Shown here in pieces: positions 11,411 to 22,070 of a DNA stretch of 64,000 nucleotides; position 1 is the first letter of the stretch, and each line of letters starts with the position of its first letter. Origin of the DNA: Diospyros lotus (lineage: Eukaryota > Streptophyta > Magnoliopsida > Ericales > Ebenaceae); contig NC_068346.1 in assembly GCF_014633365.1 (NCBI RefSeq), positions 32,034,639-32,098,638 on the forward strand, given 5' to 3'. The notes under the pieces are model-generated. The model worked only from the letters and a program-made list of their open reading frames with translations, was not told the origin of the DNA and ran no database searches. The translations under genes and the position numbers were made by a program.

Positions 11411-11780
11411 CTAGTAGTGGCTCATAGCAATGTAGAAGTAGAATATAGAGTTATTGCTCAAGGCATATGTGAGGTGATTTGGGTGAAAAATTCGAAGAAA
11501 GACCTAAACATACATGTATACTCTTCAAAGAGGCTTTATAGTGACAGTAAGTTGGCAATAAGTATTGTGAATAATCTGGTACAACATGATTAGATGAAAC
11601 ACATTAGAATTGACTGACATTTTGTCAAGCAGGAGATTGATATAGGAGATATAAGTCTTACTTATATTCCTATTGAGTTTCAAGAGGCAGATATTTTTAC
11701 AAAGGTAATGCAGAAGCAATGATTTGAATCCATTTGTGGCTAGCTGGGAATGATGAATATCTATTCACAAATTTGAGAAA
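11387..11780 (+). pseudogene. Copia RNase H C-terminal part
   Basis: After the solo LTR the RNase H frame resumes with TLVVAHSNVEVEYRVIAQGI, then SDSKLAISIVNN, VQHD, HIRID and HFVKQEI, the usual copia ending before the purine tract and 3' LTR. In-frame stops interrupt it (11593, 11617). Confidence 0.75.
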
Positions 11781-11783
11781 GAG

Positions 11784-12097
11784 TGTTGGAGAAGATAAAG
11801 GAAAAAGGATAAATAATTTCAAGCTGTAAACAGGTAGATAAGGAGATGAGATTAATAAAAAAAAAAAAAGATTATAAAAGCTCAAACTCAGAAGATAAAA
11901 AGAAAGGAAGGATAAAGTCGTTCCAAAACCAGATAAGAAAGTCCTAGTGAATTCTAATTTGTAATGTGTTGTTATCTAAATTGTTGTGATCTATTTTTGT
12001 ATTTTAGAAGATTTTTCAAGGGGTTGTGTGTATATATAGTGCATCTCTCGAATTAATAAAAGTACGAAAGTACATTCATTTTATTAAGCTTCCAACA
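11784..12097 (+). repeat. 3' LTR of the plus-strand copia element
   Basis: It starts TGTTGGAGAAG just after a purine-rich stretch and ends TTCCAACA. A TATA-like TGTATATATAG is near 12028-12040. The matching 5' LTR was not found. Confidence 0.6.
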
Positions 12098-12116
12098 TTC
12101 CTTTTATTTTTCAGCC

Positions 12117-13855
12117 TTATACCAACAAAAATTCTAGGAGTGGCTTCTCTTCTTACAATGAGGATAGGGTGAATACTTTCCCTTTCTTGCTCCACCTTTG
12201 TTACCTTCACTATCTTTCTTTTCTTCTTCTTTTTCTTTTTTTTTTCTTCTTATCACCAGATTGCTTCCTCCATCCCCTTCTTGCATGCTTTTCTTTTAGT
12301 TCTCCATAAAAACTTGTTTTAGTTGATTCCTCAAGCTTGATCACCTCTCTTTACTCCAAAGCTTGTAAAGCATTAACTACCACTATTAAAGTCAATTGAG
12401 AAAGCTCTTTTGAGTCTTCCGAGATGAGATCTTGGACTCAAACCTCTCAAGAACACTAATAAAAACCTTTTCAACAATTCTCTTATTAGTCAATTCTTCA
12501 CCAAGTAATCCAATTTGATTCACAACCTTCATGAGCCTGTTTGTATACTCTTTGGTGGTTTCAGTATCCTTCATCTTGAGAACCTCAAATTCCCTCATCA
12601 AATTGAGTGCTTGTATTCAGGGGCGGAGCCAAAAATATTTTTCAGTGAGAGTGAAACTTATTAAAGAAAAAAATTAAAATTAAAATAATAATACAAATAT
12701 ACAAAAAGTTAACAGAATTTATTCAATGTCTTGTACAATTGATCCAATAATCAAAATATCAAATTACGTGCGTCCAATTGATTTAATAATTAAAATATCA
12801 AATTACGTGCGCCTGTTAATTAATAAATTTATTTATCAATCTTAACATCACATTAACAAACTTATTTTCGAAAAACCCAATATTAGTTAACAAAATTCAA
12901 GTTTACTTAATTTTAAAAATGAAAAAAAAATATTTTACCTTTTTGAAATAAAAATTGGTCAAGCCTTACTGCTCACTAATTAAGCAAGAGAGAGGGAGAG
13001 AGAGCTGGAGTCGAAGAGGCAGACAGTGATCGACCAACCAACATCCAACTCCAGCGAGCGATCAATGATGAAGGGCTGGAGCCCGGAGGGGCGAGCCAAT
13101 GAGGCCGAGGTGGCAACACCGGCGAGCAATGGAGCCAGAGGCCCAAAAAGAGGCAACAACTAGCAACATCAAGCAAGAGCGACTGACGGTGACGGACTGA
13201 GCGAGGCGAGCGATTGTTGATTGAAGAGGTGAGGAGAGGGCGAGCGGAGCGAGTCAGTGACCCCACCTCAGCGATGGTCGGATGGTCAGAGTTGTCGGAT
13301 GGAGGCCAGAACGAGTGAGAGCGACAGAGAGGAAACCCGCAGCCAGCAGCGAGCGAGAGCGACAAAGGGAAAAGGGCAAGGACCTGGGGGGCGGGCGGCG
13401 AGAGCTTGAGCGACAGAGGGATTGAGGGAGGGTTTAAGATTTTATACCCGGGCCTGAGTGTAGGCCAATATCAATGGCGGGCCAAAGCCCTCACTGGGCC
13501 TACATTGGCTCTGCCCCTGCTTGCATTTGCCAGCCCTATCACTCCCTTGAAACTCTTTCAATTTGTCCCATGCTTCTTTCGTTGTCTCACAAGCCATTAT
13601 TCTTGGTAAGATTACATTTGATACAACTAAGTAGATACAGGAGAAGGCTTTGTATTTTTTGGCACATTCCTCACTATGATGCTTGATTTGAGCAATTGTA
13701 GGATTTGCTCTTAAAGGTGTTGGATCTCTTTCTATTTCCACTACCTCCCATTAGTCAAATGCTCTCAAATATGCCTTCATGTTGACTAACCAGATTGGGT
13801 AGTTTTCTCCTGTAAATATAGGTGGTAAAGGAGCAGAGAAACTTGTTGAAGCCAT
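12117..13855 (-). pseudogene. Copia gag, split and decayed
   Basis: The first half (13855-13528) reads MASTSFSAPLPPIFTGENYP, a typical copia gag opening. After a stop it continues with VEIERDPTPL, AKKYKAFSCIYLVVS and CETTKEAWDKLKEFQG (UBN2-type gag). The second half (12609-12117) resumes with MREFEVLKMKDTETTKEYTN and IVEKVFISVLERFESKISS, then a Lys-rich linker and a knuckle whose first cysteines are lost. The hAT insert separates the halves. Confidence 0.75.
12618..13519. mobile_element. Non-autonomous hAT-type element with GC-rich interior
   Basis: Terminal inverted repeats CAGGGGCGGAGCC and GGCTCTGCCCCTG bound the insert. The flanks are cttgtatt (12610-12617) and cttgcatt (13520-13527), an 8-bp target duplication with one change, as in hAT elements. 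The left third is AT-rich, but about 12980-13440 is strikingly GC-rich, unlike anything nearby, and may be captured host sequence. No transposase frame was recognised. Confidence 0.75.
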
Positions 13856-13952
13856 AAACGGAGTTAGGTTTTTTTCTAATTTTTGGAAGGAAGCCTTGTT
13901 GATTTTCTTTCTCACTCACAGCCCCCCAAAGATCAGTGGAGCTCTCATACCA

Positions 13953-14254
13953 TGCTATGAAACTCAAAATATGGAGAAGAGATCTGAAAGTTCTCAACAG
14001 AAAGACATGTCTTCATTCATTCATTTTCTTCTTTTATACAAAAAATACATGTTAGATCGAAAATGTTGGTTAATACCAAACTCCAACTAAAACTAGACAA
14101 CTTCCAATAAAAATACCAAACCCCAACTAAAACTAGACAGATTTTCATAAAAGAAGAATCCATACTACTTTTCACTAACCTCGACTTCACTCAAGTTGCC
14201 AAAAACATATCTTTTCTTGTTCAGAGTATCTAAAAAAATCTCACACTCTTAACA
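13953..14254 (-). repeat. 5' LTR of the minus-strand copia
   Basis: On the minus strand it begins TGTTAAGAGTG and ends TTTCATAGCA, immediately followed by the primer site. A TATA motif (TGTATAAAAG) is at about 14042-14033. A near-duplicate segment (ccaaac(c)ccaactaaaactagaca) occurs twice at 14078-14140. Confidence 0.65.
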
Positions 14255-15044
14255 TTACCCTTGGCGTCAAAAACTCTGGTAACAAAAAAATGCATAGCGC
14301 ATTTAGGAAAGCTTTGCTGATGTCCTTATTGAAATAGGTAGACTGCACTGGATGTTAACATTTACATACTTGAGCCCATTTCTTCATCTGCAGATAATGA
14401 ATGAGAAGAAGTCAAGTATGGTTCCAACAATTTAAATCAAATCAATATATTTACATACATATATTGAGTCACTTCAAAACAATCTAATATTTTTTTTCCC
14501 TCTTTGATATAATAGCATAAAGTGAACTAGAGCATAAGATGGACTTACACTTGCAAGCAAATGTCATTACTCCTGACACTACTTCTGAAACTATTTCGTC
14601 CTTTAAGGAACCTTCATCAACCTGAAAAAACCAAAGGTAGAAAAGGTCAAATGGGAAGCAAAAAGAACATTGAGAATGTAAGTCCCAGAACTAACCGGGA
14701 TTATAAACTAAAAAACCAGGGAATCTTGGAGTTGTTTTGATACATCGGTCTTCTTCCCTTACCTATTTAGACTTCTGAATCATCATCTTCATCTTCATCA
14801 TCATCACCACGAGCCTTAATCTCATTGGATGGAATCAGCTACATAAATTCTAACTTTCCTATCTTTGTTTAGAATTCATGTTGAAAGATCCAATGATTTT
14901 TACATGGATTGCCGGCTACCTAGTGAAACCTTCCTCCTTAGGTAGAATAACTTCAACAAGAAGTTTTCATGAAATTACTCGTGCAAGAGGAATTAGTTCT
15001 TACTCACAATGCTGCCGTCACTCTAACCAGAGATGCCATTGTGG
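14255..15044. other. Intergenic region with a LINE/RTE-like 3' end
   Basis: No gene was recognised. At 14885-14770 on the minus strand, ATTTATGTAGCTGATTCC followed by ATCCAATGAGATTAAGGCT and a GAT/GAA microsatellite resembles the widespread plant repeat ending (GTAGCCGACCCCAC...GGGATAAGGC then TTG repeats), which I know as a LINE/RTE-type or SINE 3' end. Assignment is by memory of that consensus. Confidence 0.45.
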
Positions 15045-15345
15045 TCACGAGTAATCCTTGCATGAGCAGATGCCACCCAAAAGTGATGGAACTGAGTGGC
15101 ATCTCTGACAGTAATCCCACGACCTGTGATCTTCGAGATAAACTTAAAGCAGTGTGGAAATCTGCACATACGTGGAGATTCTTCACCATCTGGATAATAG
15201 TTCCAGGTTCAGTATTGAGAAGAGCCTTATCCTCTTCCTCTACGTTTTGCAGATTACAGATCCTGTCAGGAACATAACCCATTTTCTTGAGTAAACTGCT
15301 CCACAACTAAACTATGCTCTCAAACTGTGGATTGCTTTGGTTACC
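15045..15345 (-). pseudogene. Degenerate DYW deaminase domain downstream of the PPR gene
   Basis: Directly after the PPR stop (TGA 15351-15349) the frame continues as VGNQSNPQFESIV, a stop, then LLKKMGYVPD, NVEEEDKALLNTEPG, IQMVKNLHVCADFHTAL. A frameshift leads to ISKITGRGITVRDATQFHHF, and another shift gives GGICSCKDYS and a stop. This is the normal order of E+ and DYW motifs. However, the HSExLA block carrying the HxE zinc/catalytic motif is missing between EEEDK and LLNTEPG, the second cysteine of CxxC is Phe, and the terminal DYW is DYS. The parent PPR therefore ends as an E-type protein. In intact relatives this domain deaminates C to U in organelle RNA. Confidence 0.8.
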
Positions 15346-15348
15346 AAC

Positions 15349-17991
15349 TCAAAATGCATGGACCCTCTTTCTGACCTCAGCCCAACTACATCCTGGGATT
15401 TTTTTCAATCCAGTCTCATTCATCTTCACTCTTATGTTAACTGCATCACTCCATCTTCCAGACTGAGAATAAATGCTCGATAAGACCACATACTGAGCTG
15501 GATTCCAGGGCCTAACTTTGACAAGTTGGTCTAATGCAAACTCTGCTAGCTTCACATTTCCATGCATTCCACATGCACCCAATAAAGCTCCCCATATTCC
15601 AGCATCCGGTTCCATGGGCATTTTCTTAATCAAACCCAGTAATTCATCAAACAAACCAGCACGACCTAACAGATCCACCATACAAGCATAATGTTCTAAG
15701 TCAGGGCTGACACTATGCTCTTTTTGCATGGAATAAAATATCCTCCTTCCTTCATCTATCAAACCTGTATGTCTGCAAGCAGACAGGGCAGTGACAAATG
15801 ATATGGAATCAAGTTCAACGTTAGTCTCTTTCATAAGTGAGAGAAATGCTATTGCATGGTCCCCTTGCCCATGCACTGCGTATCCAGCAAGCATAGAGTT
15901 CCATGAGATGATGTCCCTATTTTCCATATCATTGAAAATTTTCTCCGAAAGCTCAAGATGCCCACATTTGGAATACATGTCAATGAGACTGTTCCCAACA
16001 AGTGTGCTAGCCTGAAAGCCCATTAGGATACTGTAGGCATGGATACTCATACCTTCTTTAATGGTAGACAAATATGCTGCAGCAGGAAGAACACTCACAA
16101 GTGTGACTACATTAGGCTGTAAACCCTCTAATCTCATTTTGTAAAATGAAGAAATGGCTTCCTTAGCATATCCATTTTGCATATACCCTGCAATCATTGC
16201 GTTCCAGGATACCTCGTCTTTACTGATGTTAGTTTCATTGAACAAGGATTCAGCCATGGAGAGGCTTCCACATTTGGCATACATATCAATTAGAGCATTG
16301 TTCACGTGACAATCCAACTCAAACGCAGATTTTTTAATTAGACCATGAATGCATTTCCCTTGATCTAGGTCACCTAAGAGTGCACATGCTGAAACAACAC
16401 CCACCATTGTTCCTGCGTCTGCATGCGCCCCAGATAGTCGTAATTGACAAAACATCTCCAAAGCACAGAAGGGTTCGCCAATCTGAGCATACCCAGTTAT
16501 CAAGGAATTCCATGTCACAACATCTTTTCTTGACATCCTCTTAAATATAGTCAGTGCAGGAGGAAAGAGCTGACATTTAGCATACATGGACAATAAGGCT
16601 GTTCCTGTTGATAAATCAGAGTCAAAGTCAAATTTGACAGCATAACAATGTATAGTCTTCCCTAGTCTCACAGAAAACAACTCTGCACAAGCTGGTAGAA
16701 CACTTAAAAGAGTTACCCTATTTGGTCTCAAATTGTGTTTCAACATATCTCTAAAGAAAGCCAATGCTTCTCCTGGATACCCAGATTGAGCAAAAGCTGC
16801 TATAGCTGCAGACCAAGCAATTACATCTCTTCCCTGAATTTCTGCAAACAAATTTTTAGCATTTTCCAACTCCCCACACTTGGCATACATTGTCATAAGC
16901 GGAGTAGCAATCAAAATATCTGAGTCAACATGTTGTTGTACCGCATGGTCATGGATTTTCTTTCCCTCCTCTAAATCTCTAATCTCAGATGCAGCCAACA
17001 AAGCACTTATAACAGACACCTTATTTATCTTCAGCTTTTCCCTTTTCATGTAACTGAAGAACTCTAATACCTCCGCAAAAAATCCATTATGCGCATACCC
17101 TGCCATCATTGTAGCCCATGAAACATCGTCATAAACCCACATTTGATCAAAAACCAGGCGAGCAATATCAGCATGCCCACACTTACAGTAAACATCAACC
17201 AATCCATTTAAAACAGGTAGTGGGAAAGCCCTCCTAATTACATACCCATGAAGGGTCTTACACAATTGAATATCAGATAACTTAGAAACTGCAGGGAACA
17301 AATTCAACAAGGTTACAGAATTCGGTTTCATTTCACCATTCAACTGCATGTTTCTTAAAAACTGCAAAGCCCCGGAAGGATAGCTCTGCGACAACCCAGC
17401 AATCATAGCATTCCAAGACACAATATCCCTGTTCGGCATTCTATCGAACACCTCTTGTGCAACATCCAAATCACCCAATTTACAATACATGTCAACAAGA
17501 CCAGTTCCTATAAACACATCGCACTCTAGTCCTTTGTCAATGATTGCACCATGAATCAACACACCCTCTTCCAAGTCCAAAACTCCAGCACAGGCTTTCA
17601 AGGCAAAAGTAAAGGTGTATTTGTCTGGTTCCACAGATGCTTCCCCCATGCAGTGGTAAATTTCCAGAGCCTCGCGGTGCCGGTTCGACCTCGTGTAGGC
17701 TCTGATCATGGAGTTCCATAGCATCACCCCTGGGTTGGGCGTGGAATCGAAGATAGAGCGAGCCAGATCGCATTTTTGGAATGAAGAGTAGGAGTTTATG
17801 AGATGGGCGCTTATGATATCATTCGGTTTGAAGCCTGAAACCACCAGGTGGCCATGGATTTGGAGCACAGAATTGAGGTCCTTGCAGGAAGAAAGGAAGC
17901 CGAGGTAAGGCTGATAGCGTAACCATGGAGTTTGAGCAGCTCTTACTGGAAGGGAATGGAAGGATCTACTTAGGGCAAGTGTAACGATCAT
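15349..17991 (-). CDS. PLS-class pentatricopeptide repeat protein, E subgroup
   Basis: This intronless frame encodes 880 residues from the ATG at 17991; a longer in-frame start at 18054 adds 21 residues that look like leader. I prefer 17991 because MIVTLALSRSFHSLPVRAAQ is a basic, Ser/Ala-rich organelle targeting peptide. The body is a long series of P, L and S motifs with repeating signatures such as LVDMYCKLGD, RDIVSWNAMIAG, ALIDMYAKCGS, DEVSWNAMIAGYMQNG and NSLIDMYSKCG. It is followed by an E domain (EHYACMVDLLGRAG, GALLGACGMHGN, YVVLSSIYSQSGRW, GLKKIPGCSWAEV). It ends HAF, where DYW-type proteins normally continue. Such proteins bind specific organelle RNAs and recruit or supply C-to-U editing. 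The closest type I recall is Arabidopsis At2g39620; that match is from memory. Remains of a DYW domain follow. Confidence 0.93.
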   Translation of the reverse strand: MIVTLALSRSFHSLPVRAAQTPWLRYQPYLGFLSSCKDLNSVLQIHGHLVVSGFKPNDIISAHLINSYSSFQKCDLARSIFDSTPNPGVMLWNSMIRAYTRSNRHREALEIYHCMGEASVEPDKYTFTFALKACAGVLDLEEGVLIHGAIIDKGLECDVFIGTGLVDMYCKLGDLDVAQEVFDRMPNRDIVSWNAMIAGLSQSYPSGALQFLRNMQLNGEMKPNSVTLLNLFPAVSKLSDIQLCKTLHGYVIRRAFPLPVLNGLVDVYCKCGHADIARLVFDQMWVYDDVSWATMMAGYAHNGFFAEVLEFFSYMKREKLKINKVSVISALLAASEIRDLEEGKKIHDHAVQQHVDSDILIATPLMTMYAKCGELENAKNLFAEIQGRDVIAWSAAIAAFAQSGYPGEALAFFRDMLKHNLRPNRVTLLSVLPACAELFSVRLGKTIHCYAVKFDFDSDLSTGTALLSMYAKCQLFPPALTIFKRMSRKDVVTWNSLITGYAQIGEPFCALEMFCQLRLSGAHADAGTMVGVVSACALLGDLDQGKCIHGLIKKSAFELDCHVNNALIDMYAKCGSLSMAESLFNETNISKDEVSWNAMIAGYMQNGYAKEAISSFYKMRLEGLQPNVVTLVSVLPAAAYLSTIKEGMSIHAYSILMGFQASTLVGNSLIDMYSKCGHLELSEKIFNDMENRDIISWNSMLAGYAVHGQGDHAIAFLSLMKETNVELDSISFVTALSACRHTGLIDEGRRIFYSMQKEHSVSPDLEHYACMVDLLGRAGLFDELLGLIKKMPMEPDAGIWGALLGACGMHGNVKLAEFALDQLVKVRPWNPAQYVVLSSIYSQSGRWSDAVNIRVKMNETGLKKIPGCSWAEVRKRVHAF

Positions 17992-18029
17992 CTTTTGCAG
18001 ATTGCATGAATTCAGATAATACACACACA

Positions 18030-18077
18030 TGCATGTATATGGTGAAGCTGTCATATATGCATGTATATGGTGAAGCT
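18030..18077. repeat. 20-bp direct repeat in the PPR leader
   Basis: TGCATGTATATGGTGAAGCT occurs exactly at 18030-18049 and 18058-18077, just upstream of the PPR start. One copy and the bases around it fall in the alternative in-frame extension to 18054. Confidence 0.85.
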
Positions 18078-18089
18078 TTCTCTCTTACT

Positions 18090-20250
18090 GTTTTTTTTAA
18101 TTTTTTTAAAATATCTAACATACTTTTTTTTTTTTTTAACGTATCATTACGAGCGCCCCCTCTATTTGGCCCCACGATATTAGCAAAAAATGTAAATTAG
18201 AGAACTCAGCAGCCAATTCGATTCTTACCCCTGCCGCAAACGTGAGAGCGACATACACTATCTAAAATACTCTTTATTCTACATTTGAAATGCCCAAAGC
18301 ATAAAATAAAAATAAAAATACCATTGTCAACGACGGATGATAGAAAGCTCAATTCTAAGTTATGGATTCCTTTAATTACTAGAGAAGGAGAAAAATGGAA
18401 AACTCATCAATAATAGAATTTCACCAATGAAATTAACAAAAATTCTATCATCGATAAAATTTCTCTCAACACGATCACTTAGATAAAGAGAGAAAAAAAA
18501 GAAAAAAAATATACATTTATACTATCATAAAGAATTATTGTCAACATCATGAAATTTTTCTCTCTCTCTCTCTCTAATTGCCATATGAGAAAACCCTTCT
18601 CTACAAATCTAATCGAAAGGTTGACCTTTGGATTTGCAAAGTATGTCCATACTAATCGATCAATTTTTAGAAAAAAAAAAAAAAACAAGAGAATGAAAGG
18701 AAGAGCAAAAAAAAATGAGCTTAGAGCCATCATTACAAAAAATAGAGGGTCATGAAAGGTGTCTAATTGAGATAGAAAGAGAGAAGCCTCTCTCAGTGTC
18801 TCCAAGAGACCCTTTTAAGAGACTTTCATGGGCTACTCGAAAACCTTTATTTTAGTAACAAGAGACCTTTTTCGGGAGACTCTCGTGGATCATTTGGACT
18901 TAGAAGTCTCTCTCTTAACAAAAAGAGGCTCTTTTGAGAGTCACCAAGCTCCTTAAACTTGGTCTCTAAATGACTCCTCATGTTGCAAGATTATGACAAA
19001 CAAGCCAAAATTACCTTCGATGTGCTTGCTTGAAAATTCGAAAGAGTAATTCCTAAACATATGGATACTCCCCTACTTATCAATTTCACCCTTAATAAAT
19101 AGAGAAACATCCTTCTAGTTAAGGTATGCTTAGAATTCTAATTCTACTACACTTCGACTATTTTTACATTTTTATTCAAAGAAAGATTGACCTAAGTATT
19201 GAAGGACTAACATAGGAGACACACGGCCTCTAATTGCTTCCATTTTCATAGGTTCCCAATAAACATACACTCGCAATTATAAATTTATTATTGTATTTAG
19301 ACAACAACAATAATGAATCTTGATATAATAGTTAAATTATTTTCAAATTAGTTATTATTTAGATATTATAAGTTCAATCTTAATATTAAAATAAAATATT
19401 TTTTTTTATGATACAATAGATATATTGAAGAGAAAACTGGAAATTGCTTCAAAACTACCTACATGTCACAAGAGGTAAAAAATTTTGAGTCTTTAACTCA
19501 CTTCCACCTTAATTGAGAGGATGAAGACAACTTTGGGTAGTGCATCCCTTAGTATTTGAGTGATTGCTATCATATGGCTCAATTGTTTAAAATTAAAAAA
19601 TCAATGAAATATAATCTCTTGTTCTATTAAGTTTTTTCAAATATTCTTAAAGCCTAATATTTTGGTTCTTACCGAATAAAAAGTAACACATTTTATGTCT
19701 AGTTATCGAACTTTCTCTTTTCGCCTAAAAAAAATAAGAATTGACAATTAAACCTCAATTTTTTTAAAATAAAAAACATCACTTACTTTTTAGTCTTTAA
19801 ATGATAATAAATAGGTAATTATTTTTGAAGATCAAAATGTCAAAAATAACTCAACCTCAAACAAATTTTAATAAATCATTTTTTATTTTTAATACCAAAC
19901 TAGTCACTATCCTATAAGTAATTGTATTACATATAATTGTCTAGTTTACTAGTGTTTGGTTTTTTTTACGTAAATTCTTTTTAAGAAAAAAAAAATGAAT
20001 TCATGGACTTTGAAATTTATATTAAAAGCATGTAATGTCCTTGACATTTGAAAAAAAAAAAAATACAATGACTACTACTCTTATTATAGATCACATTGCA
20101 ATTACTTCCACATCGTTAGTTAATCTTAATTAACTATTAACTATCTCAGAATAACTAAGATACACTTATATTTTAAAAATCTCTCTCTCTCCTCTCTTTG
20201 TTGAATCTACTACCCTATCCTTCTCTTGGTGGCCATAGCACCGATGGTAG

Positions 20251-20302
<52 letters not shown>

Positions 20303-20688
20303 ATGGCATGAAAGATGAACTCCACGAGGCTAGGAGATAAATTAGCCTAGCTAGCTTCATCAACCAACCGCATCACTGGGGTCAGGGATGCAAAGATCTA
20401 ATTTCGATCTTTGCAACACCAATGTCAATGATGCGTCGGAAAGCTTGGGCATCGTCTACCTACGTTATTCGTTGAGATGCAACACTCCAAGATCATCAAC
20501 ATTGTCCATTTCCTCAGTTATCGAACGAGTCTCTACAACACCAAGCAAGGTGACGAACCTAATAGAGAAGAACAATGACTAGAGATGATGAAGATCAAGA
20601 GGAAACTCTCCCTCACTAGAGTGGCTTTGCAATGCACATCATCTCCACACACTGTTTCTCCTGCAGCAATGACCAGGAGGATCTTTTG

Positions 20689-20733
<45 letters not shown>

Positions 20734-21250
20734 CGTACTAGAATGGCCCCTACAGTGAGAGCTTCTAGCCTCTCCCATGTAGAGTGTTCATTTACCGTTC
20801 GTACCAAGGCACCACTTCAACCACTCACCACCATACGTAGTAGAGATCACCAAGCAATCGATAGAGGGGGGCACAAAAATTGAACTTGAGACCTCAGCTT
20901 CAACTCAAGATATATGTCCTATAGAGCTATATAAGCAGTAGTATCGACGACTCCAGTTATTCATGCATAAACGTATAATCTCATACGTAGATCAAAAAGA
21001 AGAGGGAATAATAAAGCAAGAAACCATGCCTACCAACCTTCGGGTAGCAGTTCGTTAAAATTACCATACCAAGAGAAGATACTGCAGAATCTCTCACAAA
21101 TAACAATCACAATTTATACTTGGATAGGGAGATTCTTCATGGAGAAAAGACCCATCACCAAGTGAATACCATATCTAGTGAAGTTCTAGGTTCCACAAAC
21201 TATAAACATTTCACATGGTGAAGCAGGATGGTTGAGAAGTCTTCCAAGCA
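18090..21250. other. Intergenic region with CT microsatellites, no gene recognised
   Basis: This is AT-rich sequence between the PPR and ADF genes. Two long (CT)n microsatellites stand at about 20250-20298 and 20690-20729. Around 18775-18960 there are repeated AGAGAC/GTCTCT motifs without a clear element. The open frames here are low-complexity or lack known motifs. Confidence 0.5.
20250..20298. repeat. (CT)n microsatellite
   Basis: An uninterrupted CT run of about 24 units, of the kind common in plant gene-flanking DNA. A second run lies at about 20690-20729. Confidence 0.9.
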
Positions 21251-21261
21251 TGAAATTAAAT

Positions 21262-21786
21262 TCAGCTTGCTCGGCTCCTAATGACATCAAGACCCATTTC
21301 AGTAGGATCGGTTGCTTGCAATTCTATCTGAATACCGTCAAGCTCTCTCTTGAACCTATCCTTGGAGCTTGCGTAAATCATCTTGCTTCGCACCCGTGAT
21401 GTGTCAGGCGACCTTCAGAATAGTTGAATAAAAGACAAAAGGATTAGGAAACGACACCACGAAAAATAACTAGGAGGATAAATTAAGAATGGCAGAACAC
21501 ATGTAGAGAGGACCAATCACCAAGCAATGAAGAAAATCCTGCTTTTTTGACAATTTTCCTCAGTCACAAAATCGAAATCATAGACAGCATATCGGCATTC
21601 ATCCACAGGAAGGCTTGCAGAGAAGTCCTCATAGCTTTCATTTGGATCACCAACCTTCTCCACAACAACCTGCTTTTGCTTCTCTTCAATCTTGAATATT
21701 ATGAAGCGGTAGGTTCTTTTTGCCTTCAATTCAAGAAACTTTAACTTGCAGTCATCATGCACAGCCATCCCTGATGTTGCATTTGC
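21262..21786 (-). CDS. ADF: Actin-depolymerising factor (ADF/cofilin), exons 2 and 3
   Basis: Exon 2 (21786-21521) follows TAG and reads [20 protein letters not shown], then [39 protein letters not shown] and SRIFFIAW, ending TG|GT. Exon 3 (21412-21262) enters after AAG and reads [20 protein letters not shown], then [20 protein letters not shown] and LDVIRSRAS, then TGA. With the initiator Met this gives 139 residues, the usual plant ADF length. It contains the ADF-H domain with the [10 protein letters not shown] actin-binding helix. ADF severs and depolymerises actin filaments in the cytoplasm; the Ser at position 6 region is a known regulatory site in the family. Plant ADF genes usually keep only the ATG in exon 1, so the start codon must lie upstream (right); see the candidate at 41468. 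Both coding exons appear intact. Confidence 0.93.
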
Positions 21787-21869
21787 CTACGCATTGATAA
21801 AGTATAAACTAACATTACACCAATTTGAACTAAATACAACACCAACAATCACATCTCGTTCAAATAACA

Positions 21870-22070
21870 CATTTAAGCGCAATCAGTTACATGAATTTTA
21901 GCTCTCTAACCATCTCTATCCATGGCGATATTTACCACTTTGAACTAAATATAACAACCATCACATGTATAGAAATACCACATTTAAGTGCAGCAGGTTA
22001 CATGAATTCTAGCTCTTTAACCATCTCTATCCATGGCCATATTTACCACTTGAAACTAAATGTCAGGATG
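21870..22070. repeat. Two-copy tandem repeat in presumed ADF intron 1
   Basis: Copy 1 (about 21870-21955) and copy 2 (about 21980-22065) share catttaag.gca, gttacatgaatt.tagctct and aaccatctctatccatgg. The period is about 110 bp. A fragment of a third copy seems to precede them (21815-21870). Confidence 0.75.

Larger units (their letters stand above)
8930..12097 (+). mobile_element. 5'-truncated Ty1/copia retrotransposon with solo LTR insertion
   Basis: The element begins within the integrase tail (FGCTIFVHKYQPSQSKLEP near 8940) and runs through reverse transcriptase and RNase H to a 3' LTR (11784-12097). Gag, protease, the integrase core and the 5' LTR are missing. The RNase H is interrupted by a 672-bp solo LTR (10739-11410). 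Many stops and frameshifts mark it as old. Its right end abuts the minus-strand copia remnant. Confidence 0.75.
12098..14254 (-). mobile_element. Truncated Ty1/copia (LTR and gag) with hAT insertion
   Basis: Read leftwards: LTR 14254-13953, primer site 13952-13941 (TGGTATGAGAGC), gag from ATG 13855, and a degenerate zinc knuckle at about 12160-12117 (YSPYPHCKKRSHS..FCWYK). Protease, integrase and RT are absent. The element ends where the plus-strand copia LTR ends. A hAT-type element (12618-13519) splits gag. Confidence 0.7.

Noticed and set aside
12976..13365. Minus-strand 129-codon frame in the GC-rich part of the hAT element
   Set aside because: It is long only because GC-rich DNA has few stops; there is no motif and no supporting start context.
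14772..14842. Acidic C-terminal-like peptide rich in Asp and Glu on the minus strand
   Set aside because: It is the translation of a GAT/GAA microsatellite at the end of a LINE/RTE-like repeat, not a gene.
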